Assembly: GCA_028281025.1 (NCBI GenBank)
Contig: JANQKR010000038.1
Span: forward strand, 1 to 64,000
Length of the DNA stretch: 64,000 nucleotides
Direction: 5' to 3'
From: Croceivirga sp.
GTDB taxonomy: Bacteria; Bacteroidota; Bacteroidia; Flavobacteriales; Flavobacteriaceae
This document shows, piece by piece, positions 34,639 through 43,156 of this stretch. The notes beneath the pieces are model-generated. The model was not told where the DNA came from, searched no databases, and saw nothing but the letters and a program-made list of their open reading frames with translations. Numbering within the stretch: the first letter of the stretch is position 1; every line of letters starts with the position of its first letter. A program made the translations under genes and the position numbers.

Positions 34639-34782
34639 ATGGAAGAAATTTACTCTGAAGAACCGAGAACCTGCAGAATCGCAAAGGCTAGACCTGAAAC
34701 CATTTCCTTTTTGATGGCGTTTTCCAGGTCGTACCAGGTAGCCGATTACGACAACTTAACATTTGAGCGTTTTCTAAACTAA
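34639..34782 (+). CDS. Small ORF downstream of sigma factor, 47 residues
   Basis: ATG at 34639 to TAA at 34780-34782. The predicted peptide starts MEEIYSEEPRTCRIAKARPE and ends YDNLTFERFLN. It has no signal peptide or membrane span and is mixed charged/hydrophobic. It lies 71 bp after the sigma gene on the same strand and directly before a terminator, so it would be on the same transcript. Codon use and amino-acid balance look gene-like. A hairpin (GCGTTT / AAACGC around 34604-34631) precedes it. A small regulatory or anti-sigma-like protein is possible; this is inference. Confidence 0.55.
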   Translation: MEEIYSEEPRTCRIAKARPETISFLMAFSRSYQVADYDNLTFERFLN

Positions 34783-34800
34783 AATGCTCCTGATCAAAAT

Positions 34801-34848
34801 AAAGACCACCGCACTTTGACTAAGCTCAGTGACTGGTGGTTTTTTTGG
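34801..34848 (+). terminator. Intrinsic terminator
   Basis: Stem built on AAGACCACC / GGTGGTTTT, with an inner CACT/AGTG pairing and a loop containing CTAAGCTC, followed by a run of T. It ends the sigma factor transcript and overlaps the end of the convergent nth gene. Confidence 0.75.
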
Positions 34849-35494
34849 TTCTAAGATAGTCGTTGATCACGGATTTTCTACCTATTGTCCTGGTGATACT
34901 GTCCTTTTCCAAATTCCAACCCCGGGCAGGCGAGTATTCCCTACCATACCAAATGATCTGCAAGTGCAAACGGTTCCAAAGCTCTTTGGGAAAAAGTCGT
35001 TTCGCATCCCTTTCGGTTTGTACCACACTTTTCCCATTGGAGAACCCCCAACGGTACATCAAACGATGAATATGGGTGTCCACTGGAAAAGCTGGGATGC
35101 CAAAGGCCTGGGAGACCACTACGCTGGCCGTCTTATGGCCAACAGCGGGCAATTCCTCCAATAAGGCGATGTCCTTAGGTACTTCACCATTGTATTTTTC
35201 AATCAAAATTTTGGACAGTCCATGGATTCCTTTGGATTTCATGGGGGATAGCCCTACGGGTTTGATAATTTCCCGTATTTCCTCCACGGTAAGTTTTACC
35301 ATATCAAATGGATTATCCGCCCTCTTGAATAATTTGGGAGTAATCTGATTTACGCGGACATCCGTACTCTGTGCCGATAATAAAACAGCAATTAAAAGGG
35401 TGTAGGGATCTTTATGATCCAAAGGGACCGGTATTTCCGGGTAAAGCTCCTCCAATGTATGAATGGTAAAGTTTATCTTCTCTTTTTTAGTCAT
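34826..35494 (-). CDS. nth: Endonuclease III homologue lacking the [4Fe-4S] cysteines
   Basis: A 222-residue DNA glycosylase/AP lyase of base excision repair. The helix-hairpin-helix ELPAVGHKTASVV carries the catalytic Lys, and the catalytic Asp is in PVDTHIHRLMYR. The opening TLLIAVLLSAQSTDVRVNQ is also typical. Normal EndoIII ends in a Cys-X6-Cys-X2-Cys-X5-Cys cluster motif. Here the same region reads REYSPARGWNLEKDSITRTIGRKSV, with no Cys, and I find no Cys in the whole protein. So it should be an iron-sulphur-free enzyme. It is divergent from bcp with a 47-bp gap to the bcp ATG. Confidence 0.9.
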   Translation of the reverse strand: MTKKEKINFTIHTLEELYPEIPVPLDHKDPYTLLIAVLLSAQSTDVRVNQITPKLFKRADNPFDMVKLTVEEIREIIKPVGLSPMKSKGIHGLSKILIEKYNGEVPKDIALLEELPAVGHKTASVVVSQAFGIPAFPVDTHIHRLMYRWGFSNGKSVVQTERDAKRLFPKELWNRLHLQIIWYGREYSPARGWNLEKDSITRTIGRKSVINDYLRTKKTTSH

Positions 35495-35541
35495 TATTGT
35501 TTAACTTTGAATATTATAATATTAAACAAAATTTAAAGACA

Positions 35542-35997
35542 ATGAACACGCTCAAAGCAGGGGATAAAGTACCAGATTTTTCATCAAAAGACCAAGACGG
35601 AAATACAGTTTCGCTTTCCGATTACAAGGGAAAGAAACTCATAGTTTTCTTCTATCCCAGGGCCAATACGCCCGGATGTACCGCCGAAGCTTGCAATTTA
35701 AGGGATAACTATGCCGATTTGCAGGCACAGGGCTATGAATTATTGGGTGTTAGTGAGGATTCTGAAAAGAAACAGGCCAATTTTAGGAACAAATACGAAT
35801 TTCCTTTTCCCTTATTGGCCGATGAGGACCATACCGTTATTGAAACGTTTGGGGTCTGGGGCCCAAAAAAGTTCATGGGCAAGGAATACGATGGCTTGCA
35901 CCGGATGACCTTTTTGATCAATGAAGATGGGGTAGTGGATCGGGTAATTGAGAAGGTCAAAACCAAAGACCACGCAGCCCAAATATTGAGTGCATAA
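35542..35997 (+). CDS. bcp: Thioredoxin-dependent thiol peroxidase (Bcp/PrxQ)
   Basis: A 151-residue peroxiredoxin that reduces hydroperoxides using thioredoxin. The motif FYPRANTPGCTAEACNLRD carries the peroxidatic Cys and, five residues on, the resolving Cys typical of the atypical 2-Cys PrxQ type. I use the ATG at 35542 (MNTLKAGDKVPDF); the frame is open to 35497, but that part overlaps the TAACTTTG box (35502-35509). The gene is followed by a bidirectional terminator. Confidence 0.95.
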   Translation: MNTLKAGDKVPDFSSKDQDGNTVSLSDYKGKKLIVFFYPRANTPGCTAEACNLRDNYADLQAQGYELLGVSEDSEKKQANFRNKYEFPFPLLADEDHTVIETFGVWGPKKFMGKEYDGLHRMTFLINEDGVVDRVIEKVKTKDHAAQILSA

Positions 35998-36029
35998 AAA
36001 AATGCCCTGTTAGAACAGGGCATTTTTTA
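35996..36029. terminator. Bidirectional intrinsic terminator
   Basis: Stem AAAAAATGCCCTG / CAGGGCATTTTTT with loop TTAGAA. A and T runs on both sides allow termination of bcp (plus) and of the 488-residue protein gene (minus). Confidence 0.9.
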
Positions 36030-37493
36030 ATCTTCTTCCACTCCTTCTTCCTGAGGTATTTCCTTGCGGACAAAGAGATTTTTCTCTTTGATCATTTCGG
36101 CAACACCTTCGGGGAGCATTTCCTCCCAGCCCCCTTCGCCGTTGGTAATTCGTCTTAGGACATCCCTGGAAAAAATGTTCATGATGTCCGGGTCATAATC
36201 AATAATGTCCATGACCTTCCCATTGTACTTAAAGAATTTGTACAATTCCTTCATCCTGGGATGGACTTTTACGTTATTGCTGGTCATTATCTGGCCCGTT
36301 TTCGAATCCTTCATGGGATATAGGTAGACTTTTAAGTCCTTAAAGAACAATTTTCCAAAGGCTTCAAGAATTCCCCCACTGAGGTGGCGATAGTACTTTT
36401 CGTCAAATACATCGACCAAGTTGTTGACGCCCATGGTAAGCCCAATTTTCGCCTTGGTGTAATTATTAAAGTATTCGACCAGTTTATAGTATTCCTGAAA
36501 CTTGGAAATCATGACCATATGTCCCAGGGAACTCAATAACTCTGCCCTGTCCATAAAATCCTGTTCATCAATTTCCCCAGAGGCCTTTAGGTTGGACAAG
36601 GTAATCTCAAAAATGACAATGGTATTGTCATAATCCACCGTTTGTTCACGGATGAAAATGTCATGGGACTTTTGGAACATATCCATGTTCACTTTGGTCA
36701 CCGGCCTAAAGCTTCCCCGGAGGGCAAGGATATTCTTTTTATAAAGCACGGCCGCCGGTAATAAATTATGCCCATCGGGACCGAACATAACGGCATCCGT
36801 CATGTCATTCTTAATCAGTTGCAAACTCATTAACCTATTGTCCACATCCTTAAAACTGGGTCCGTGAAAATTGATCATGTCAATTTCAAGGGTATCCTTG
36901 TCGATATGATCGTAGAGGTATTTCAGCAACTTTTTGGGCTTATCGTGCTTAAAATAAGCCCCATAAATGAGGTTGACCCCCATAATGCCCAAGGTTTCCT
37001 GTTGCAGCCTTGCCTCATTTTGCTTAAAACGAACATGTAGGATAATCTCATTGGGTTCCTTTTGGGTGGGTTCCAATTGAAAGCGTAACCCAACCCATCC
37101 ATGTCCTTTGTACCGCTTGGAAAAATCAATCGTTGCCACCGTATTGGCGTAGGAGAAAAAACGGTAATTGGGGTTTTCCTTACGATCAATACGCTCTTCC
37201 ACCAAGCGCATTTCATGCTTCAACATTTTTCGTAATCGCGATTGGGTCACGTACCTGCCATCTTCCTCAATGCCATAGATGGAATCACTAAAGGCCTTGT
37301 CATATGCACTCATGGCCTTGGCAATGGTCCCCGAAGCTCCGCCAGCCCTAAAAAAATGCCTTGCAGTTTCCTGCCCAGCCCCTATTTCGGCAAAAGTTCC
37401 ATAAATGTCCGGGTTCAAATTTATTCTCAGGGTCTTGGCTTTTATGGAAGGAATGTTTTCAAAGCCATTGTTTGTGCTGGTTTTGGTGGGCAT
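36027..37493 (-). CDS. Conserved uncharacterised cytosolic protein, 488 residues
   Basis: No signal peptide or membrane span. It opens with NPDIYGTFAEIGAGQETARHFFRAGGASGTIAKAMSAYD, a very conserved-looking Gly-rich start (given here in pieces: FAEIGAGQETARHFF; AGGASGTIAKAMSAYD). Later segments include VDNRLMSLQLIKNDMTDAVMF, LRGSFRPVTKVNMDMF and LSSLGHMVMISKFQEYYK. Homologues are widespread and have been given many inconsistent names in databases. I can recognise no catalytic motif. It is monocistronic and shares a terminator with bcp. Confidence 0.8.
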   Translation of the reverse strand: MPTKTSTNNGFENIPSIKAKTLRINLNPDIYGTFAEIGAGQETARHFFRAGGASGTIAKAMSAYDKAFSDSIYGIEEDGRYVTQSRLRKMLKHEMRLVEERIDRKENPNYRFFSYANTVATIDFSKRYKGHGWVGLRFQLEPTQKEPNEIILHVRFKQNEARLQQETLGIMGVNLIYGAYFKHDKPKKLLKYLYDHIDKDTLEIDMINFHGPSFKDVDNRLMSLQLIKNDMTDAVMFGPDGHNLLPAAVLYKKNILALRGSFRPVTKVNMDMFQKSHDIFIREQTVDYDNTIVIFEITLSNLKASGEIDEQDFMDRAELLSSLGHMVMISKFQEYYKLVEYFNNYTKAKIGLTMGVNNLVDVFDEKYYRHLSGGILEAFGKLFFKDLKVYLYPMKDSKTGQIMTSNNVKVHPRMKELYKFFKYNGKVMDIIDYDPDIMNIFSRDVLRRITNGEGGWEEMLPEGVAEMIKEKNLFVRKEIPQEEGVEED

Positions 37494-37569
37494 ATCAGAG
37501 TTTTTAACAATAACAAAGTTAAGAAGATGATGAAATCTATTCTATAATAATGTTATAATTTTGACTTAA

Positions 37570-38346
37570 ATGGAACAGCGTTTGACCGTTACTTTTTTGG
37601 GTACGGGAACTTCCCAGGGAATTCCCATTATTGGCAGTAATCACCCAGTTTGTTTGAGCTCCAATCCTAAGGATAAAAGACTACGGGTTTCGGTTCTGGT
37701 TTCCTGGAAGGCATATAATTACGTCATTGATTGTGGTCCTGATTTTAGGCAACAAATGTTGTCCAATCCCATTGAGCGTTTGGATGGTATCCTTTTTACC
37801 CATGAACATTCCGATCATACGGCCGGTATTGATGATATCCGCCCATTTTTCTTTAGGCAGGGGGACATCCCCATCTATGCCCATGAACGTGTGGTACAGT
37901 CCTTAAAACGGAGGTTCGATTATATTTTTGCGGATGAAGATCGGTATCCCGGTGCCCCTGCCGTTCAAGTGCAGTTGATCGATAAGGATAGCCCGTTTCA
38001 ATTGGATGATGTAACGGTAACCCCTATTGAGGCGTTTCACAACAGACTGCCGGTTTTAGGTTTTCGAATCCGGGATTTTGCCTATCTGACCGATGTGAAA
38101 CGTATGGAGGAACCCGAACTCCAAAAACTTCAGAATCTCAAGGTTATGGTGGTCAATGCACTAAGGATAGAACCGCACTATTCCCATTTCAATCTGGAGG
38201 AGGCTTTGGAGTTTGCCAAAACCGTTGGTGCCGAGCAAACCTATTTTACCCATATTAGCCATTTGCTGGGCTTTCATGACGAAGTGGAGGCGCAGTTGCC
38301 CGATAATGTACATCTGGCCTACGACAACTTAAAAATTTCAATGTAA
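37570..38346 (+). CDS. MBL-fold hydrolase, PhnP-like phosphodiesterase
   Basis: A 258-residue cytosolic metallo-beta-lactamase-fold enzyme. It starts VTFLGTGTSQGIPIIG, has the metal motif THEHSDHTAGIDDIRPF, and DCGPDFRQQML, IYAHERVVQSLKRRFDYIF and TYFTHISHLLG, the last supplying the third His ligand. These are the marks of the PhnP/RNase Z-like phosphodiesterases that cleave cyclic phosphate esters; no phn genes are nearby, so the substrate is open. A TAATTTTG box ends 6 bp before the ATG, which would give a very short or leaderless mRNA. The stop codon overlaps the next ATG by 1 nt. Confidence 0.85.
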   Translation: MEQRLTVTFLGTGTSQGIPIIGSNHPVCLSSNPKDKRLRVSVLVSWKAYNYVIDCGPDFRQQMLSNPIERLDGILFTHEHSDHTAGIDDIRPFFFRQGDIPIYAHERVVQSLKRRFDYIFADEDRYPGAPAVQVQLIDKDSPFQLDDVTVTPIEAFHNRLPVLGFRIRDFAYLTDVKRMEEPELQKLQNLKVMVVNALRIEPHYSHFNLEEALEFAKTVGAEQTYFTHISHLLGFHDEVEAQLPDNVHLAYDNLKISM

Positions 38347-38843
38347 TGCGAAAGAATATCTTTTTATACCTGTTTGTGTTTGCGGCATTGATTGCCCTTT
38401 TTTTGTTGATGAAAGGAAACAAGACTGCCAAAACCAGCACCGAAAAAATTGAAGCTTTGGAAAATGAAATTGCCATGTTGAAGGATTCAACGGAAAAGCT
38501 GCAATTCCGATTAATGGACATGCAATATTTTTCCCTGGAAAACAATGATGACGCAATGGCCTACTATGACCACTTAAATCTGGAGAATCCTACACGATAT
38601 ATTGAAGACAAACTATTGGAAACCAATGAAGCAAAAGGAGATAACCCATTGGTCCCCTATGCCGGAATGGAAAGTGATTTTAAAATCAATAAAATCAAGG
38701 TGCTGAACCATAAATGGTTATTGGCGGATTTTTCGGATGGCAAGTACTGGGGGGATTTGGTCATTAAATATGAGTTAAAGGACAACTTAAGCGTTGACTT
38801 CACTGTAATGGACCACTTGCTCTATACCCGGAGCAACAATTAG
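38346..38843 (+). CDS. Small membrane-anchored protein coupled to PhnP-like gene
   Basis: A 165-residue protein with an N-terminal span (IFLYLFVFAALIALFLLM), a short coiled-coil (EKIEALENEIAMLKDSTEKL) and a globular domain of unknown type ending in VIKYELKDNLSVDFTVMDHLLYTR. The topology is probably periplasmic. The ATG overlaps the preceding stop codon (ATGTAATG), so expression is coupled with the PhnP-like phosphodiesterase. Its stop codon abuts that of the convergent esterase gene. Function unknown. Confidence 0.75.
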   Translation: MRKNIFLYLFVFAALIALFLLMKGNKTAKTSTEKIEALENEIAMLKDSTEKLQFRLMDMQYFSLENNDDAMAYYDHLNLENPTRYIEDKLLETNEAKGDNPLVPYAGMESDFKINKIKVLNHKWLLADFSDGKYWGDLVIKYELKDNLSVDFTVMDHLLYTRSNN

Positions 38844-39506
38844 TTATTGGATTCTTGCGGTCAGCCAGTCCCGGAACGAATAAAAATTCTGCGGGGCAAC
38901 GCCATGGCCAACGGGAAATTCCTCGTATTTATGGTCAATGCCAAGGCTTTTCAATACTTCCGGCGCACGTTGTGCCCATTCCAGTGGAATGACCTGGTCC
39001 ACCTGTCCATGCGAACAATAGATGTCTAAATTGGAATGGTCCTTTTCCCCATGGTCATTGGTAAGGATCCCTTCATTGATGTAACCGCTTAAGGCGATTA
39101 CATTTTTTACTTTTTCTGGATAGGAGAGTGCTACGGCATAACTTAGGATGGTTCCTTGACTGAATCCCAATAGGGTTACATTTTTGTTATCCAGGCCATA
39201 GGCTTCACATGCCTCATACATAAAAGTCACTATTTTTTCCCTGGAGTTGATGGCCTGTGCATCATCACTCCATTTGCCGGACCCAGCATCAAAATTTATG
39301 GCATACCAGGCATAACCAAAAGGTTCCAGGTGATAGGGGGCCCTCAAGGAAATGATGAAAAACTCTTCGGGCAACTCCTGGGCAAAAGAAAATAAGTCTT
39401 CCTCATTGCTGCCATAGCCATGTAACATGAACAGAACTGGAATATGTTCCGAGGGAATACCGTTGGGGCGTATCAAATGTTCCAGGGATAGTGGGGCGGG
39501 GTTCAT
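38844..39506 (-). CDS. Alpha/beta-hydrolase, phospholipase/carboxylesterase family
   Basis: A 220-residue cytosolic serine esterase. The oxyanion region is MLHGYGSNEEDLFSFA, the nucleophile elbow is LLGFSQGTILSYA, and the Asp and His are in SHGQVDQVIP and FPVGHGVAPQN. These match the carboxylesterase/YpfH-type family, which hydrolyses short acyl esters or lysophospholipids. It is the last gene of the minus-strand run BatA - dihydroorotase-like - DUF4870-like - esterase. Confidence 0.9.
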   Translation of the reverse strand: MNPAPLSLEHLIRPNGIPSEHIPVLFMLHGYGSNEEDLFSFAQELPEEFFIISLRAPYHLEPFGYAWYAINFDAGSGKWSDDAQAINSREKIVTFMYEACEAYGLDNKNVTLLGFSQGTILSYAVALSYPEKVKNVIALSGYINEGILTNDHGEKDHSNLDIYCSHGQVDQVIPLEWAQRAPEVLKSLGIDHKYEEFPVGHGVAPQNFYSFRDWLTARIQ

Positions 39507-39571
39507 TTTTTTGATGGTAAATATAAGTGGAATTTCCGCTAAAAAATGGAATAGCGGTAATCAGATTTCAC

Positions 39572-39898
39572 TCATTGGATGAATGTAAACCATTTTTGAA
39601 ATGAATCACCCAAAATGGGCAGGGGTTTTTTCTTTCCGTTTATGGCATGGATAAAACCGAATCCCCAAATGAGCAGATAAACCAAAAACAGTAGTATGGC
39701 CGCCCATGCCATCCCCAGATAACTCAAGGCAATGGCTAAAACGTGATAAAGGATATGGATGCCAAACGCCTGTCGAATATGGAATCTCGAAAATGGGTTT
39801 TTGGGTTCTAAATTCATGGTTATGGCAATCAAACATCCAACAATTGTCAAATATGCTATTATGGCCACAGTTTTTCCCTCCTTAGCAGTTTTGTCCAT
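39572..39898 (-). CDS. DUF4870-like small membrane protein
   Basis: A 108-residue protein with three hydrophobic spans: VAIIAYLTIVGCLIAITMNL, GIHILYHVLAIALSYLGMAW and AAILLFLVYLLIWGFGFIHAI. The loop NPFSRFHIRQAFGIHI matches the DUF4870/Tic20-like 'import component' pattern (F-HxRQ). The biological role is not known. It begins 2 bp after the dihydroorotase-like stop codon. Confidence 0.8.
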   Translation of the reverse strand: MDKTAKEGKTVAIIAYLTIVGCLIAITMNLEPKNPFSRFHIRQAFGIHILYHVLAIALSYLGMAWAAILLFLVYLLIWGFGFIHAINGKKKPLPILGDSFQKWFTFIQ

Positions 39899-39900
39899 GT

Positions 39901-41157
39901 TTATGCCAGGTTTATTTTGCCGTTATTGACCACACCATAGACGTGGCCTTTGAGCCGCTGTCCAAGAAAGGCACTATTTTTTGAGGTTGAATGGATATGT
40001 TCGTTGCCGAAAATAATATTCCCATCGGGATTGAACAAGCTTAGGTTGGCCGGAGCCCCTTTTTCCATTTGCGGGGTTTCCAGTCCAAAACGGTCCCTGC
40101 CCCTGGTGAGTATTTCCACTGTTTTTTCCATCCCAAAAATGGAATTCAGTGCCCCAAATGCACTTTCCAGTCCTATGGTTCCGTAGGCCGCATTATCAAA
40201 TTCCACTCGTTTTTCCTCAATATCCAAAGGGGTGTGGTCCGTGGTGACAAAGTCAATGGTACCCTTTAAAAGTGCCTTCTGCAATGCCTTGGCGTCTTTT
40301 GATATACGTAGGGGGGGCATTACCTTATAGTTGGAATCAAAATCCTCCAGCAAGGAATCCGTGAGTGCCAAGTTGTGAAGTGCTACACTACAGCTAACGT
40401 CCAAACCTTTTTTCTTTGCCTCCGCGATCAATTGCACCGAACCTTCCGTGGAAATGGTAGGAATGTGCAGTTTTCCCCCGGTATATTCCAAAATATATAG
40501 ATCCCTTGCAATTTGAAGTTCTTCGGCAAGCGCGGGAATCCCTTTTAGTCCCAGCCTTGTGGAAACGGTTCCCTCATTGGCAACCCCCTTGCCTTTTACC
40601 ATCTTATCCTGGGGATAGGAGAAGACCAGGCCTTGAAAATTCTGGGCATATTGCAGGGCAATTTTCATGAGATTGGCGTTGGTAATGGGGGACTTAAAAT
40701 CATAAAAGCCAACTGCACCGGCTTGGTGCATGTCGTACAGTTCGGCCAAGGCCTCACCTTTGCCATTGGCAGTTACGTTTCCCAGGGGATAAAGAACGGT
40801 ACTCTTCTTTGCGCTCCGTTCCTTCAAAAACACAATGTCCGGTCTTGTATCGGGTCTTGGATTGGTATTGGTATTCAATAGAATTTCGGTGAACCCGCTT
40901 TTTGAGGCAACATCAAGCCCATTGGCAAGGGTTTCCCGCTCCTCAAATCCAGGTTCTCCGAAAGCCACACCAGAATCGAACCATCCCAGCGATACATGAA
41001 GGTTTTTCCGTTCAATAAGCCTTAGGTTCCCATCCATGGAAATCTTTGCATTGATCGATTCAATTTTTCCATTTCTAATATGGATATCCCTTTTTTTAAG
41101 ATGGAGGTTCTTGTGGCCTGGAGCTACTATTGTGGCAGATTTTAAAAGTACATTCAT
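39901..41157 (-). CDS. Dihydroorotase homologue lacking HxH metal ligands (probable pseudoenzyme)
   Basis: A 418-residue amidohydrolase-family protein of the PyrC multifunctional type, starting at ATG 41157 (MNVLLKSATIVAPGHKNL). The true enzyme's metal site DxHxHxREPG reads DSGVAFGEPGFEE here, so both His ligands and the substrate-binding Arg are lost. The mid-chain metal segment reads GAVGFYDFKSP. Other hallmarks remain: KLHIPTISTEGSVQL, VTTDHTPLDIEEKRVEFDNAAYGTIGLESAFG. It therefore looks non-catalytic, like the PyrC' subunits that act as structural partners of aspartate transcarbamoylase. The start overlaps the stop of the BatA-domain gene by 4 nt (ATGA). Confidence 0.85.
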   Translation of the reverse strand: MNVLLKSATIVAPGHKNLHLKKRDIHIRNGKIESINAKISMDGNLRLIERKNLHVSLGWFDSGVAFGEPGFEERETLANGLDVASKSGFTEILLNTNTNPRPDTRPDIVFLKERSAKKSTVLYPLGNVTANGKGEALAELYDMHQAGAVGFYDFKSPITNANLMKIALQYAQNFQGLVFSYPQDKMVKGKGVANEGTVSTRLGLKGIPALAEELQIARDLYILEYTGGKLHIPTISTEGSVQLIAEAKKKGLDVSCSVALHNLALTDSLLEDFDSNYKVMPPLRISKDAKALQKALLKGTIDFVTTDHTPLDIEEKRVEFDNAAYGTIGLESAFGALNSIFGMEKTVEILTRGRDRFGLETPQMEKGAPANLSLFNPDGNIIFGNEHIHSTSKNSAFLGQRLKGHVYGVVNNGKINLA

Positions 41158-43076
41158 GGAAACAGTTTTTGAATCAATAGTTCCAACACCGCAAAGAGCA
41201 AGGCAAAAATAACAAACCATTTCCAATAGTCCGTAATGGAAGTATCTTCTTGTAATGTCCTAAAAAGCTCGGAAATACTGGAATGGACCGTTGCGGTGCC
41301 AAAACCAGTGGCAGCAAGGTAGTTGAGTTTGCTTTCACTCCTTGGGAAATTGAAGCTCAGGTTTTGAAGTGTATCATTGTTCCTTAAAACCACATAGGTT
41401 CCATCTTTTGAAGGATTTTCTTCAAAAGTTAACCGAACTTTATTGGAAAAGGACTGCTGTAATGGGATGAATTCTACTTCCCCTTTGCCCAATTTTAAGA
41501 TATTGTCCTGTTCCAACCTATGGTTTACATCCACGCTTTGGTTTTGTCCTATGGTTTGGTACAGGGCAGCGTTTTTTAGACTTTGTTCCCCAATATTAAA
41601 GAAAGTGGGTACCACCAAGGGTGAATTAATGAAATTGGAGTTTTCCGCTTGCAATGAAGCTGTAAATACATAGCAGTTTTGCGATGTGATCAGGAAAGGG
41701 GAACCATCCTGGAAGGACAGGGCCACCGAACCATTGGAAAGGGTCCTGTAAAAGGATTTGACTTCAGGGTAATCAAAATTGGTTACCCTTTTCTCGAATA
41801 CGTTTTCATATAGTGGATGTTGAAAGGCTATTTTCGTTATTTTTTCCGCACTAACTACGGAACTCTCCAAGGTAATAGGGGTTATCTGCCTTAGAAAAAG
41901 ATTGTAAGTAGTAACATCCATGGCTTTGGCAGAAGGAATTACGACAAGGGAACCTCCATTTTTGGAAAAATCCAGAAGCACTGTTGCCAAACTGTTGGGA
42001 ATGGTCTGCAATCCGTTTAGGATAATGGTATTTTGAGACTCCAACAAACTATAATTTAGGTTGTTAAGGTCGAATTTCAAAAAATCGAAATCGCTCTTCG
42101 GAAAGACTCTTTCCAAAAAAGAGGCCTCCTCTTCAGAAATCGCTAAAATTTTGGGTTTGCTGCGTTCATTGATGGTAAAATGAAACTGGTTATCGTAGGT
42201 AAGGACTTGATCCTCAATTACGGCCCTTCCTTTAATGGACTTACCGTTTTCAAGGGAAAGAACGCTGATCGTTCGTTCGGAACCCGCTCCCTTTACCGCG
42301 GTTTTGGCTATTAAGCGGTCATCGTCATAGAGGGAAATGGGGACGGTTTCATTATCTTCCAATCCAATAACCTGTACGTTCAAGGATACTTGATTTCCAT
42401 CTACCTGTCCCAAAAAAAGCGAATCGATATAAATGTTGTTTCGCTTAACCGGAAGTGTTTGGACAATATGGAGGTTTTCAATGTCCAGGACGTCGTTTGC
42501 AGTGGCCATTCTTTCCTGTAGATCGGATATGATCAACAACTCTTTAATGCTTTTGTCGTCCTGGGTAAAAAGGGATTTTGCTTTTAGAACGATCTGGTCC
42601 AATCGTAACTGTTTTTCGGAAGGCTCCAAGGAAAGCAAATTATTTTGTATCTGCTTTATGGTGACATTTTGGAAGGTTTGTTCATTGGTAAAAAGTGTGA
42701 AATTGGTGGTTTCGGGAATGATCTGTATCAAGTCCTGAATGGATTTTCCCAACAAGGCCATACCGTCCTTTTTGACCTGCATACTAAAGGAATTGTCCAA
42801 ATAAATCACGGTTTCCCTCTTGGTCAGTGCATCTAATTTTGAGGAAAAGGGCTGGGCAAAGGCGATAATTAAAAAAGCAAGCAAGAATAGGCGTGTAAAC
42901 AGCAAAAGCCACTTTTTGAGATTTTGACTTTTTCGGGATTCCGAAACCACCCTTTGTAGCATGGCAACATTGGTAAAGGGCGTCTTCTTAAAGCGGCGGA
43001 GCTGTAAAAGATGAATCAGGATGGGGATGAGCAGTAAAAGTAAGGCCCAAAGAATTTCTGGATGTTTGAACTGCAT
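41154..43076 (-). CDS. BatA-domain membrane protein
   Basis: A 640-residue inner-membrane protein. The N-terminal aerotolerance BatA domain (about 1-80) reads MQFKHPEILWALLLLLIPIL then LIHLLQLRRFKKTPFTNVAMLQ, with two spans. A von Willebrand A-like domain follows, with DNSFSM as a DxSxS MIDAS start. A long extracytoplasmic beta-rich part comes next, and a last span (WFVIFALLFAVLELLIQK). Such proteins are common in Bacteroidota; a role in envelope integrity is suspected. Its stop overlaps the dihydroorotase-like ATG, and it is the first gene of a four-gene operon. Confidence 0.85.
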   Translation of the reverse strand: MQFKHPEILWALLLLLIPILIHLLQLRRFKKTPFTNVAMLQRVVSESRKSQNLKKWLLLFTRLFLLAFLIIAFAQPFSSKLDALTKRETVIYLDNSFSMQVKKDGMALLGKSIQDLIQIIPETTNFTLFTNEQTFQNVTIKQIQNNLLSLEPSEKQLRLDQIVLKAKSLFTQDDKSIKELLIISDLQERMATANDVLDIENLHIVQTLPVKRNNIYIDSLFLGQVDGNQVSLNVQVIGLEDNETVPISLYDDDRLIAKTAVKGAGSERTISVLSLENGKSIKGRAVIEDQVLTYDNQFHFTINERSKPKILAISEEEASFLERVFPKSDFDFLKFDLNNLNYSLLESQNTIILNGLQTIPNSLATVLLDFSKNGGSLVVIPSAKAMDVTTYNLFLRQITPITLESSVVSAEKITKIAFQHPLYENVFEKRVTNFDYPEVKSFYRTLSNGSVALSFQDGSPFLITSQNCYVFTASLQAENSNFINSPLVVPTFFNIGEQSLKNAALYQTIGQNQSVDVNHRLEQDNILKLGKGEVEFIPLQQSFSNKVRLTFEENPSKDGTYVVLRNNDTLQNLSFNFPRSESKLNYLAATGFGTATVHSSISELFRTLQEDTSITDYWKWFVIFALLFAVLELLIQKLFP

Positions 43077-43156
43077 TCCAAGTTTTAAAGTTCAAATATA
43101 AGGTTTTGCCCTATCTGAACCGGCAAAGCAATGTTAATGGAAAGCCAATCTTATCC

